The notes under the pieces are model-generated. The model had not been told where the DNA came from and did no database searches. It saw only the letters and a program-made list of their open reading frames with translations. Shown one piece after another: positions 24,743 to 33,513 of a DNA stretch of 64,000 nt. Position 1 is the first letter of the stretch. The number at the start of each line of letters is the position of its first letter. This DNA comes from an uncultured delta proteobacterium. GTDB taxonomy: Bacteria; Desulfobacterota; WTBG01; CAIYCZ01; CAIRTM01. Location: the NCBI GenBank assembly GCA_903881505.1, contig CAIRTM010000091.1, positions 1-64,000 on the forward strand, written 5' to 3'. The position numbers were made by a program, and so were the translations under genes.

Positions 24743-24931
24743 TCAGTCTTCCATTGAAATAGCTTCTACCGGGCACTCATCAACACAGGTGCCGCAGTCA
24801 ACGCAGGTATCGCCGTCCACTGCTGCCTTATCGTTTTCAATCGCGATTGCTTCAACGGGACAAATGTCCACGCAGGTTGCACAGCCGGTGCAGATTTCAG
24901 GATTGATTTTTGCTGCCATTGTTTCCTCCAT
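24743..24931 (-). CDS. 2[4Fe-4S] bacterial-type ferredoxin
   Basis: 62 residues, low-potential electron carrier. Two cluster motifs: CTGCATCVDICP and CVDCGTCVDECP, almost exact internal repeats. Strong ribosome site GGAGG five bases before the ATG. Monocistronic between its upstream gap and a strong terminator. A likely redox partner of radical-SAM enzymes, hydrogenase or oxidoreductases in this genome; the partner is not shown by context. Confidence 0.95.
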   Translation of the reverse strand: MEETMAAKINPEICTGCATCVDICPVEAIAIENDKAAVDGDTCVDCGTCVDECPVEAISMED

Positions 24932-25141
24932 TCCTGTTATTGATAACGTTTGTACTGCCGCTGCTGCCGCTTATACTGTGTTGTGCGGGCAGTCTTTTGC
25001 ATGGATAGCTTTATAAATGATAAGCATGGCCCTGTCAAGGGTTCATTGCGTCCCGGCCCGGCCCGCCCGATGACTGGTTTTATCGGATGTGCGCCAAAGA
25101 AACGCTTGACGCCCGCGCGCGCTTATTTTACTCTTGCGCGG

Positions 25142-25170
25142 TTGCCGCGCACGCAGGCACGGTCGATAAT
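25142..25170 (+). promoter_or_regulatory. Promoter for the DegT aminotransferase gene
   Basis: TTGCCG (25142-25147), 17-base spacer, GATAAT (25165-25170); 4 and 5 of 6 matches. About 60 bases before the ATG at 25231. The rest of the 24932-25230 gap holds no gene that I can support. Confidence 0.45.
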
Positions 25171-25230
25171 CGGTTAACCGCTATACCGGGCGCTGTCCGC
25201 GATACGCCCGCCGGGAAAGGAAGAACCTTC

Positions 25231-26367
25231 ATGAAGGTACCATTGCTTGACTTGAAAGCGCAGCTGGTGATGCTTGAATCTGAAATGAAGTCGGCGCTCA
25301 ATGCGGTTGTGGATTCAACCGCCTACATCAACGGTCCGGCCGTGGCTGAGCTGGAGAAGGCAATCGCCGCCTACAGCGGCGCGGCCTGCGGCGTGGGGGT
25401 GAGCTCCGGCACTGACGCGCTGCTGGTGAGCCTGATGGCCCTTGCCGTCGGCCCGGGCGATATCGTCGTGACCACGCCGTATTCGTTTTTCGCCACGGCC
25501 GGCACGGTCGCCCGGCTGGGCGCTGAAATCGCCCTGGTTGATATCGATCCGGTGTCCTATAACATCGATCCGCAGGCGCTGCAGGCATGGTTTGAGCGCG
25601 AGCCGGGAAAAGCCGGCCGCGTCAAGGCGATCATTCCGGTGCACCTGTACGGCCAGTGCGCCGACATGGATGCAATCCTGCAGATCGCGCGCAGCCGGGG
25701 CATTGCCGTTATCGAGGACGCGGCCCAGGCAATCGGTTCGGGCTATCCGTCGGCCGCGGGGCTTAAAAAAGCCGGCTCCATGGGAACCTTCGGCTGTTTT
25801 TCTTTTTTCCCCAGCAAGAACCTGGGCGGCATCGGCGACGGCGGCATGGTGGTGACCGATGACGAGGCCCTGGCCGAGAAGGTGCGCCTGCTGCGCAATC
25901 ACGGGGCGCACCCCAAGTATTATCACGCCCTGATCGGCGGAAATTTCCGGCTCGATACGGTGCAGGCCGCGGTCCTGCTGGTCAAGCTGCCGCATCTTGA
26001 GGACTGGCATGCCATGCGCCGCGCGAATGCCGCCTATTATGATGAACTGCTGGCCGGCTCCGGCATTGCCGTACCGAAGGCGGTCTATGGCCGCCAGCAC
26101 CATATTTATAATCAGTATGTGATTTCAGTGCCTGAAAAGCGCGATGAGCTGCGCGCGTGGCTCACGCAAAACGATATCGGCAATGAAGTGTACTACCCCG
26201 TGGCGTTTCACGAGCAGGAATGCTTCCGCAGCCTCGGCTATCAAAAGGGAGCTTTCCCGAACAGCGAATACGCGGCCGCTCACACCCTGGCCCTGCCGGT
26301 CTACCCCGAGCTGACGCGGCCGATGCAGGAGCGGGTGGCGGAAACGATCGTAAGTTTTTACGGATAA
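25231..26367 (+). CDS. DegT/DnrJ/EryC1/StrS sugar aminotransferase
   Basis: PLP enzyme that aminates a keto-sugar nucleotide for surface glycans. Start at 25231 after GGAAAGGAAG. 378 residues. Motifs: GVGVSSGTDALLVSL (cofactor phosphate), HLYGQCADMDAI, VIEDAAQAIGSGY (Asp), and the Schiff-base Lys in FSFFPSKNLGGIGDGGMVV. The C-terminal NEVYYPVAFHEQECF and ALPVYPELT are typical. Convergent with gmhB, two bases apart, next to other glycan genes. Confidence 0.93.
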   Translation: MKVPLLDLKAQLVMLESEMKSALNAVVDSTAYINGPAVAELEKAIAAYSGAACGVGVSSGTDALLVSLMALAVGPGDIVVTTPYSFFATAGTVARLGAEIALVDIDPVSYNIDPQALQAWFEREPGKAGRVKAIIPVHLYGQCADMDAILQIARSRGIAVIEDAAQAIGSGYPSAAGLKKAGSMGTFGCFSFFPSKNLGGIGDGGMVVTDDEALAEKVRLLRNHGAHPKYYHALIGGNFRLDTVQAAVLLVKLPHLEDWHAMRRANAAYYDELLAGSGIAVPKAVYGRQHHIYNQYVISVPEKRDELRAWLTQNDIGNEVYYPVAFHEQECFRSLGYQKGAFPNSEYAAAHTLALPVYPELTRPMQERVAETIVSFYG

Positions 26368-26369
26368 TT

Positions 26370-26954
26370 TCAGCCCCGGCTGCTGCCGCCCTCGCGGGCG
26401 GCAATCCACCTGGCGGCCTCGTAGAGGTCGTCGCACACCATGTGCGGGGGCGAGCAATCGCCCGGGTAGTTTTCCAGGTGCTTGCGCCCCTCTCCGGTCA
26501 GAACCAGTATCCCGGTCGCGCCCGTGTTATGGGCAAGCTGCACGTCGCTGGGCTTGTCGCCCACGACATAGGAGTGCTGCACGTCGAGATCAAGCTCGCG
26601 CGCGGCCTGCAGCACAAGGCCGGGAGCGGGCTTGCGGCAGTCGCATGCGCGCCGGTATCCGGGCAGGATGCCCTCCGGATGATGCGGACAGGAGTAGTAG
26701 CCGGCAAACGATATGCCGTTAGAGCGCATCAGGCGCAAAAAAGCCCGCTGAATGACCGGCAGCTGCTCCGGGGGTATCAGGCCCCGGGCAACGCCTGCCT
26801 GATTGGTGATGATGACCAGCTCGAGGGCGCAGTCGCGCAGCAGGCGCAGGCCTTCGATCGCGCGCGACAGCAGCGTGATCTGGTCGGGGTGGCACAGATA
26901 GCCCACGTCAACGTTGACGGTTCCGTCGCGATCAAGAAACACCGCCGGTTTCAT
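26370..26954 (-). CDS. gmhB: D-glycero-D-manno-heptose 1,7-bisphosphate 7-phosphatase
   Basis: HAD phosphatase of 194 residues removing the 7-phosphate in ADP-heptose synthesis for LPS inner core. Motifs: FLDRDGTVN (nucleophile and acid Asp), ITNQAGVARG, the zinc loop CPHHPEG ... RRACDCRKP, and VGDKPSDVQLA. Its start overlaps the purB stop by 4 bases (ATGA), an unexpected pairing of LPS and purine genes. The other heptose-pathway genes are not in the window. Confidence 0.93.
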   Translation of the reverse strand: MKPAVFLDRDGTVNVDVGYLCHPDQITLLSRAIEGLRLLRDCALELVIITNQAGVARGLIPPEQLPVIQRAFLRLMRSNGISFAGYYSCPHHPEGILPGYRRACDCRKPAPGLVLQAARELDLDVQHSYVVGDKPSDVQLAHNTGATGILVLTGEGRKHLENYPGDCSPPHMVCDDLYEAARWIAAREGGSSRG

Positions 26955-28246
26955 GCACCAAACACCCGGGTGAAAATATCGTCAACGTGCGCGGTAAAGA
27001 ATGCGCTGGAGCAGAAGGCCTCTATCTCCTGAGGAGTAATGACCGAGGTAATGTCGCTGTCGGCCAGCACCATCTGCTTGAAGTCCTTTTTCTGATCCCA
27101 GGCCGCAAGCGCATTGCGCTGCACGATCCGGTAGGCGTCCTCGCGCGATACGCCGCGCAGGGTCAGCTCAAGCAGAATTTTCTGTGAATAGTACAGGCCC
27201 CGGGACAGTTCGAGGTTCTTCTGCATCGATTCGGGGTACACGATCAGTTTGCGCATCAGATTGGTGAAGCGCACCAGCATGAAATCGAGCAGCGTTGTGC
27301 TGTCCGGGCCGATCACGCGCTCGACCGAGGAGTGGCTGATGTCGCGCTCGTGCCACAGGGCCACGTTTTCGATGGCGGCAAGGGCGTTGCCGCGCAGCAG
27401 GCGGGCAAGCCCCGAGATGTTTTCCGACAGGATCGGATTTTTCTTGTGCGGCATGGCTGATGAGCCCTTCTGGCCGGCTGAAAAGTATTCCGAGACTTCA
27501 GAGACCTCGGTGCGCTGCAGATGGCGGATTTCAACCGCGAATTTTTCGATGGATGCTCCGATAACGGCCAGGGTCGTGAAAAATTCGGCATACACGTCGC
27601 GCTGAATGACCTGGGTCGACACCGGCGCGGGCCGCAGCCCGAGCTCGCGGCATACGTACTCCTCGACAAAGGGCGGATTGTGCGCGAAGGTGCCCACGGC
27701 GCCGGAGAGCTTGCCCACGCTGATGGTTTCCATGGCGCGCTGCATGCGCTCGCGCTGGCGCCGCATTTCATCATACCACAGGGCCATCTTCAGCCCGAAC
27801 GTGACCGGCTCGGCATGAATGCCGTGGCTGCGCCCGATCATGACGGTCAGGCGGTGTTCAAAGGCCCGGTCTTTGAGCACGGTCAGCAGCTCGTCGATGT
27901 CTTTAAGAATAATGGCCGAGGCCTCCTTGAGGAGCATGCTGAAGCTGGTGTCCAGAATATCAGACGAGGTCAGGCCCCAGTGGATGTAGCGCGCATCTTC
28001 GCCCACGTACTCGGCAACGCAGGTCGTGAAGGCGATGACATCGTGGCGGGTGATCTCCTCGATTTCCTCGATGCGACGCACATCGAAGGAGGCTTTTGCC
28101 TTTATGTTCGCCAGCGCCGCCGCCGGCACCGTTCCCAGCTCGCAGAGCGCTTCACAGGCCTTGATTTCGATATCGAGCCAGGTTTTGTACTTGTTTTCCT
28201 GTGACCAGATGGCGCGCAGGCATTCGCGTGAATAGCGGTCAATCAT
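26951..28246 (-). CDS. purB: Adenylosuccinate lyase
   Basis: Splits SAICAR and adenylosuccinate in purine synthesis. Start at 28246 (MIDRYSRECLRAIWSQENKY) with GAAAGGAACACGCC upstream; the open frame extends 8 codons further. 431 residues. Signature GSSAMPHKKNPILSENISGL carries the mobile catalytic loop; also TSSDILDTSFSML and GRSHGIHAEP with the catalytic His. Coupled to gmhB downstream. A possible TATAGT -10 lies in the upstream gap, with no good -35. Confidence 0.96.
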   Translation of the reverse strand: MIDRYSRECLRAIWSQENKYKTWLDIEIKACEALCELGTVPAAALANIKAKASFDVRRIEEIEEITRHDVIAFTTCVAEYVGEDARYIHWGLTSSDILDTSFSMLLKEASAIILKDIDELLTVLKDRAFEHRLTVMIGRSHGIHAEPVTFGLKMALWYDEMRRQRERMQRAMETISVGKLSGAVGTFAHNPPFVEEYVCRELGLRPAPVSTQVIQRDVYAEFFTTLAVIGASIEKFAVEIRHLQRTEVSEVSEYFSAGQKGSSAMPHKKNPILSENISGLARLLRGNALAAIENVALWHERDISHSSVERVIGPDSTTLLDFMLVRFTNLMRKLIVYPESMQKNLELSRGLYYSQKILLELTLRGVSREDAYRIVQRNALAAWDQKKDFKQMVLADSDITSVITPQEIEAFCSSAFFTAHVDDIFTRVFGA

Positions 28247-28379
28247 GGCGTGTTCCTTTCCTGAATACACAAACGGCAGTCCCTGCGGCTACAGGGGGCC
28301 GCATTGTTCGTGCGGGAAACTATAGCAAAAACAGGGGTTTTTTTAAAGTGCTATTGCACGGGCGGCAGCGTGCGCGGCC

Positions 28380-30278
28380 CTACGTCATCCAGCGGTAATA
28401 CCACATTTGAAACATGAGCGTTTTCCAGACAAACAGGCCGAGATCATCATTGCCATTGAGAAATTCGCGCATGCGCGCGGCGACAAAACGGCGCTCCAGC
28501 AGGCCGCTTGAAGCGATCATATGGTCATTCAGGTACGCCAGCATCAGCTCGCGAAGGTCTTTGCGCAGCCAGGCATATATCGGAAGTGAAAAGCCGTGCT
28601 TGGGCCGCTGCAGAAGCGCCGGCGGCAGGCAGTCATGCGCGATGTCTTTCAAAATTTTTTTCAGCCTGTTTCCATCAACCTTGAACGCTGACGGCAGCCG
28701 GGCGGCGAATTCATAGATCCGGTGGTCAAGCAGGGGCTCGCGGGCCTCCAGAGAAGCGGACATGGAAGCCCGGTCGACTTTCGTAAGTATGTCCGCCGGC
28801 AGGTACGTCCGATACTCAAGACACAGCATTGCATCAAGCGTATCGTCCGGGCAGTCAAGCTGCCGGGCGTCGAAATGCGTCGGCGGAAGTTCCCGCAGGC
28901 CGGGAAGCAGCGCGGCAATGTCCTCGTCGAATTCATTGTAAATGCAGATTTCAAGGTTTTTGCTGCGGCTCAATGCGCCGGCCGCAAGCAGGCGCGCATA
29001 CTTTCGCTTGAATTCGAGCATGGAGCCGGGCTTCAGAAAAGGGCGCATCGCGGACAGTGCCGCCAGGGGAGCGCGCCAGAAAAAACGAGGAACCCCTTCA
29101 GCCGCGCGCACGTTCCTCAGGGCGCGATGGATGCGCGTATAGCCCCCGAAGACCTCGTCGCCTCCGTCGGCGGAAAGCGCGACCGTTACCGAGCGGCGCG
29201 CAAGCCGGCTGACAAGACAGGTCGGAATGGCCGAGGCGTCGGCGAAGGGTTCATCATAGATCAGGGGCAGCTGCGGCAGGATGTCGATGGCATCCCGGTG
29301 CGTGCAGATATACTCGCTATGATCGGTTGCCAGATGGGCGGCAACGTTGCGGGCGTGGCGGGCCTCGTTATGCGCGTCTTCGCGAAATCCGATGGTGAAG
29401 GTTTTCAGCCTGTGGGACATGCCGCGCTGCAGCACGGCCGCAACCAGTGAGCTGTCATAGCCTCCGCTCAAAAACAGGCCGACCGGAACATCGCTGACCA
29501 TGCGGTAGCTGAATGCTGATGATAACATCGTTTTGAGCTCCCGGCATGCCTGCGCATAGTCGATGTCCAGCTTGGGCATGCGGCTAAAACTGGCCGGGTC
29601 CCAGTACACGTGTTCGCTCGTCGTATGGCTGCGCAGGTCATATGCAAGCCAGGTGCCGGGCCGCAGTTTGGCCGTATGCTTGAAAACCGCGTGTGGCTCC
29701 GGGATGCAGCCGTATTTGAAATACAGGGCCAGGCTGCCGGGGTCCGGCTCCTTGGCAAAGCCGGGATGCTCGTGAAAGCTTTTCAATTCGGAGGCGAACA
29801 AAAAAAGCCCGTTGGCGTGATAGTAGTACAGGGGCTTGATGCCGGTGCGGTCGCGCAGCAGGAACAGTTTCTGCTGTGCGCGGTCGAAGATGGCGCAGGC
29901 GAACATGCCGATAAAGCGGTGCACGGCCTGCATGCCCCAGCGCATGTAGGCGCGCAGGGCAACTTCCGTGTCGCTGTTGCTGCAGAAGCGCGCGCCTTCG
30001 TGTTCAAGCTCGACGCGCAGTTCCGCAAAGTTGTATATCTCGCCGTTTAAAACAATGCCGACCGTGCCGCAGTCGCTGAACATGGGCTGATGCGCGGCCG
30101 GGGACAGATCGATGATGGCAAGCCGACGATGTGCCAGTCCCACGGCGCAGCTGCTTTCCTGGAACAACGCCTCGCCGGCGTCATCAGGGCCGCGATGCGC
30201 CAGCACAGCGGACATGCTTTTGAGAAGCGCTCTGTCCGAGGCGCAGGTTTTGTCGATAAATCCGGTAATGCCGCACAT
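28380..30278 (-). CDS. asnB: Asparagine synthetase, glutamine-hydrolysing (AsnB family)
   Basis: 632 residues. N-terminal nucleophile MCGITGF (Cys2) of the class-II amidotransferase domain, with AHRGPDDAG and LNGEIYNF; the C-terminal synthetase domain has SGGYDSSLVAAVL (PP-loop) and ALSADGGDEVFGGY. In glycan clusters, AsnB-like proteins often amidate sugars or lipids rather than make asparagine. Its place at the end of the polysaccharide operon, 38 bases after the TPR membrane protein, makes this plausible but unproven. Confidence 0.9.
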   Translation of the reverse strand: MCGITGFIDKTCASDRALLKSMSAVLAHRGPDDAGEALFQESSCAVGLAHRRLAIIDLSPAAHQPMFSDCGTVGIVLNGEIYNFAELRVELEHEGARFCSNSDTEVALRAYMRWGMQAVHRFIGMFACAIFDRAQQKLFLLRDRTGIKPLYYYHANGLFLFASELKSFHEHPGFAKEPDPGSLALYFKYGCIPEPHAVFKHTAKLRPGTWLAYDLRSHTTSEHVYWDPASFSRMPKLDIDYAQACRELKTMLSSAFSYRMVSDVPVGLFLSGGYDSSLVAAVLQRGMSHRLKTFTIGFREDAHNEARHARNVAAHLATDHSEYICTHRDAIDILPQLPLIYDEPFADASAIPTCLVSRLARRSVTVALSADGGDEVFGGYTRIHRALRNVRAAEGVPRFFWRAPLAALSAMRPFLKPGSMLEFKRKYARLLAAGALSRSKNLEICIYNEFDEDIAALLPGLRELPPTHFDARQLDCPDDTLDAMLCLEYRTYLPADILTKVDRASMSASLEAREPLLDHRIYEFAARLPSAFKVDGNRLKKILKDIAHDCLPPALLQRPKHGFSLPIYAWLRKDLRELMLAYLNDHMIASSGLLERRFVAARMREFLNGNDDLGLFVWKTLMFQMWYYRWMT

Positions 30279-30316
30279 ACAGGCTCTTTTTACAGGGGCG
30301 TGCCCGCAGCCGCGCG

Positions 30317-31933
30317 TCAGCGGCGCAGGCGCGCAAGGTTAGCGCCGGCCGGTTCAAAACCGGGGTCAATCTCAAGGGCTTTCATAAAAAATGCCTCGGC
30401 TGATGCCGGGTCACCGCGCATCGCGGCGCAGACGCCCAGCAGATTATACACTTTTTGGGGCTGCGCAGCGCCCGGCAGCGCTGCTTCGAGCTGCGCGCGA
30501 GCCTCGGCCAGGCGCTTTTGTTTCACATACAGCTCACCGAGCGCCTGGCGGCATTCTGCGGCATAGGCCGGGTCGAAATAGCGGGCAGTATAGCCCAGCG
30601 CCCGCAAAAACCAGTATTCGGCACGTTCAGGCTCACCGCGCTCTTCAAACAGATAGCCCAGGTTGCGGCAGGCGGTGAACCAGTTTTTTGCCCCCTCGAA
30701 GTAGGGGGTCGTATCGAGCTCATCCGGCGGTACGGCCCGCATGGCGCGCACCGCGCTCAGCAAGTAGGCGGCCGGATCGCGATAGTCAAGCGTGCGCAGA
30801 TACAGCTGCATGCCGTACAGCAGCGCTATGGCGGCACAGACAGCTGCTGCAACAGTCGTGCTCAGGCGCCGGCGCAGAAAATCAAGCGCCATAGCAGCCA
30901 GAAGGCAGAAGCCGACGGAAGGCAGATACAGGTAATTTTCCTTGGCAAGCACGGGCAGCGGAATAATGTTTAAAACCGGCAGGAGCGTAATGCCGATCCA
31001 TGCAAGCGCCATTCCGGCCATGCCCCTGCGCACAAAAACCAGCATAAGCGCCGCGCAGACAGCGCCCGCAGCGATCAGCACGATATCAAAAGCGCCCATG
31101 CCTGCATGCGGAACCACCAGGTTGGAGTAGTAGCACAGGTTCAGCGGCAGCAGCAGTTTTGCGCAGTAGAAGCCGAGCGTCATGAACACCAGCAGCGAAC
31201 GCTGCCAGAGTGCGCAGGTAATTGTTGTCTCCGGGGAGCCTCCGAGACCTATGGCTGCAATGCGCAGCGCCAGATAGGCTGCCAGGCCCGCGCCGAGAAA
31301 CACGGCTGTCCGCAGAAACTGTGCCCGGGAGGGCCTGGGCGCGGCAGCGAGGCAGTACAGGCCGTAGAGCAGCGGCATGGTCACGGCGATTTCCTTGCAC
31401 AGCAGCGCGGCCAGGTAGCACAGCGCGGCCAGCGCACGCTGCGTGTCCGTGCAGTGCTGCCTGCACAGCATCAGCAGGCAGGGCAGGCAGAACAGCGCGG
31501 CCAGGACGTCGGTTCTGCCCATCACGTAGACGACCGAATGGGTATGGATCGGATGCAGGGCAAACAGCAGGGCCCCTGCAAAGCACACCACGCTGCGGCC
31601 CGGGAGCAGGCGCAGAAACAGCGCAAACACCAGAAGGCTGACAAGCAGGTGAAAAACGACGTTGGTTGCATGGTGGCCCGCAGGGCTGCGGCCCCAGAGA
31701 TTGGTGTCAAGGCAGTGGGTCAGAACGGTAAGCGGGCGGTAGTACACAAAGGATTCGCCGCCCAGCGTGCTCCAGTAATCGGCGATGAATGAATGCAGGG
31801 CTGTGCCGGGATCGCCCGCCAGTTCATTCTTCAGGATAAACTGGCGGTCGCCCGCGACGAAATCGGCCTGCAGCGCGGGGCCGTAGCACGCCAGGGTTAT
31901 GAGCGCCAGTATGACTGCGAGCCTGAAGGTCAT
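30317..31933 (-). CDS. Multi-span membrane protein with C-terminal TPR repeats (TMTC/DUF1736-like)
   Basis: 538 residues from ATG 31933 (MTFRLAVILALITLACYGPA). About ten membrane spans; loop motif YYRPLTVLTHCLDTNLWG and HPIHTHSVVYVMGRTDVLA resemble the TMTC/protein-mannosyltransferase-like family. The C-terminal 130 residues hold TPRs (NLGYLFEERGEPERAEYWFLR among them, cited in part). Likely transfers a sugar from a lipid carrier on the outside of the inner membrane, or scaffolds. Lies 110 bases after the GT39-like gene. Confidence 0.8.
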   Translation of the reverse strand: MTFRLAVILALITLACYGPALQADFVAGDRQFILKNELAGDPGTALHSFIADYWSTLGGESFVYYRPLTVLTHCLDTNLWGRSPAGHHATNVVFHLLVSLLVFALFLRLLPGRSVVCFAGALLFALHPIHTHSVVYVMGRTDVLAALFCLPCLLMLCRQHCTDTQRALAALCYLAALLCKEIAVTMPLLYGLYCLAAAPRPSRAQFLRTAVFLGAGLAAYLALRIAAIGLGGSPETTITCALWQRSLLVFMTLGFYCAKLLLPLNLCYYSNLVVPHAGMGAFDIVLIAAGAVCAALMLVFVRRGMAGMALAWIGITLLPVLNIIPLPVLAKENYLYLPSVGFCLLAAMALDFLRRRLSTTVAAAVCAAIALLYGMQLYLRTLDYRDPAAYLLSAVRAMRAVPPDELDTTPYFEGAKNWFTACRNLGYLFEERGEPERAEYWFLRALGYTARYFDPAYAAECRQALGELYVKQKRLAEARAQLEAALPGAAQPQKVYNLLGVCAAMRGDPASAEAFFMKALEIDPGFEPAGANLARLRR

Positions 31934-32043
31934 GGTCTGTCCGCGTGTGCAGGTGAAGCGGCTGTATGTGGCCTGTATATAGGGTACTGCCGCCGTGTTG
32001 TCAAGCGCGGGGCACGGGCGCAACGATGTGCAGGCGCGATGTC

Positions 32044-33513
32044 TCAGGGCTGCCCGTCTGCGGGGATGTACCAGTATTTGATCAGCGGCCAGCACTCAGG
32101 CGCAGCGGCATACTGCGGGCGCAGGACATAGTGCGCTTCGATGTCGCGCTGGAATACGCCGAAGGGCCGGTCAAGCAGGATCGCCGCAAACCGCTGTCCG
32201 CGGATGGCGCTTTCGATTTCCATAATCAGGCGGTCACGCACCGGGCCCGGGCGGCCCCACAGTATGTCATTGATAAACCCGATATGGGCCGAATGCTTTT
32301 TGCCTGCCATCACGGCAAGGTATCCGTTTGCCGGCGCAAAGACGTCTCCATCGACTGCGCGGACAGCGGCAACGCTTCGGCGGACCACATCCGCGCTGCC
32401 CGGCACGGGAACCCGCGCAAGCGGGTTATACCACAGCAGGCTGAACTGCACGAGCGCCGCGCCGAGCACCAGCAGGCGGAGACGGCTTTTTCCGGCAGCT
32501 CCCAGCGCGAGCCCGGCGCCGATTGCAAGGGCGGCGTGAGCCGGGATAATAACATTTTTAAACCCTCCGAGTTTCATCCAGTGCATGCAGGAAGCTGCAA
32601 GCATTGCCATGACAGTCAGAGCGTACAGCAGCACGGGGCCGCGATTTGTTTTGAAAGGGGCCAGAAAAAAATATGCGGCTGTCATGCAGACTGCAAGTCC
32701 GAGCGGCGGCAGAATCTGTTGCAGCCAGAACGAGCCGGCCCTGTTCCAAAGCACCGCATGCTGGCTGGGGAGTTCAAATACATAATAAAAATACCATCCA
32801 TTGCAGGCTGCGTTCAGCAGCAGACTTGTCAGTCCTGCTAATGCTGCCGTCGTGCCGGTAAAACAGAGCGCCTGAATGCGCGGCCTGAATATCCACGCCC
32901 ACAGGCACAGGGGCACAAACAGGACAAGTGCGGTCTGCTTTGTCAGTGCTGAGGCGGCAAGCAGGGTACCGGCAAGCAGGCAGCCCCGTATGCCGGGCGT
33001 GAATCGCAGGGTGTACAGGCTGCCCAGAAACAGAACAAGAAACAAAGGATCGATCCTGCCGATGTCAAAATAGGTCGCGCTCGCGTGATATGTTGCGGCG
33101 AAAAAGCCCGCGGCCCACAGGCCGGCAGAGCGGCTGCGGGTTTCGCGGCAAACGATAGCGCAGATAAGCGCCATCGAGCCCAGGGTGGACAGGATTGACA
33201 CCATCCGGAGCGTGAAAAATCCAGGCCCGGTAATGCGGGCCAGCGCGGCAGATACATATATATATAAAGGCGGATAAATTGTCGGCACATATTCGATGGA
33301 CGGACTTCCGTAAAGCGCCTGCCCGCCAAGCACCCGCAGCATCATGTAATACATCCCGCTTTCATACCATTCCACCGCGCCAGGAAACGGCAGGCGCATC
33401 GCGGCGATGACGCAGAAAACAGCCAGGTACCAGCAGGCGCAGGCCGTGAGGGCAGCGCGCAGAAATTTTTCTGCGCTCTGCGGGCTCCACAGGGCTGTAG
33501 GCGTTTTTGTCAT
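32044..33513 (-). CDS. GT39/PMT-like polytopic glycosyltransferase
   Basis: 489 residues from ATG 33513. About ten to eleven membrane helices with the first outside loop GAVEWYESGMYYMMLRVLGG and IEYVPTIYPPLYIYV, then FDIGRIDPLFLVLFLG, as in polyprenyl-phosphate-sugar transferases of the ArnT/PMT type. The sugar and acceptor are not known. The start overlaps the YfhO-like stop by 4 bases, so the two are coupled. Member of the 28-40 kb glycan cluster. Confidence 0.78.
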   Translation of the reverse strand: MTKTPTALWSPQSAEKFLRAALTACACWYLAVFCVIAAMRLPFPGAVEWYESGMYYMMLRVLGGQALYGSPSIEYVPTIYPPLYIYVSAALARITGPGFFTLRMVSILSTLGSMALICAIVCRETRSRSAGLWAAGFFAATYHASATYFDIGRIDPLFLVLFLGSLYTLRFTPGIRGCLLAGTLLAASALTKQTALVLFVPLCLWAWIFRPRIQALCFTGTTAALAGLTSLLLNAACNGWYFYYVFELPSQHAVLWNRAGSFWLQQILPPLGLAVCMTAAYFFLAPFKTNRGPVLLYALTVMAMLAASCMHWMKLGGFKNVIIPAHAALAIGAGLALGAAGKSRLRLLVLGAALVQFSLLWYNPLARVPVPGSADVVRRSVAAVRAVDGDVFAPANGYLAVMAGKKHSAHIGFINDILWGRPGPVRDRLIMEIESAIRGQRFAAILLDRPFGVFQRDIEAHYVLRPQYAAAPECWPLIKYWYIPADGQP

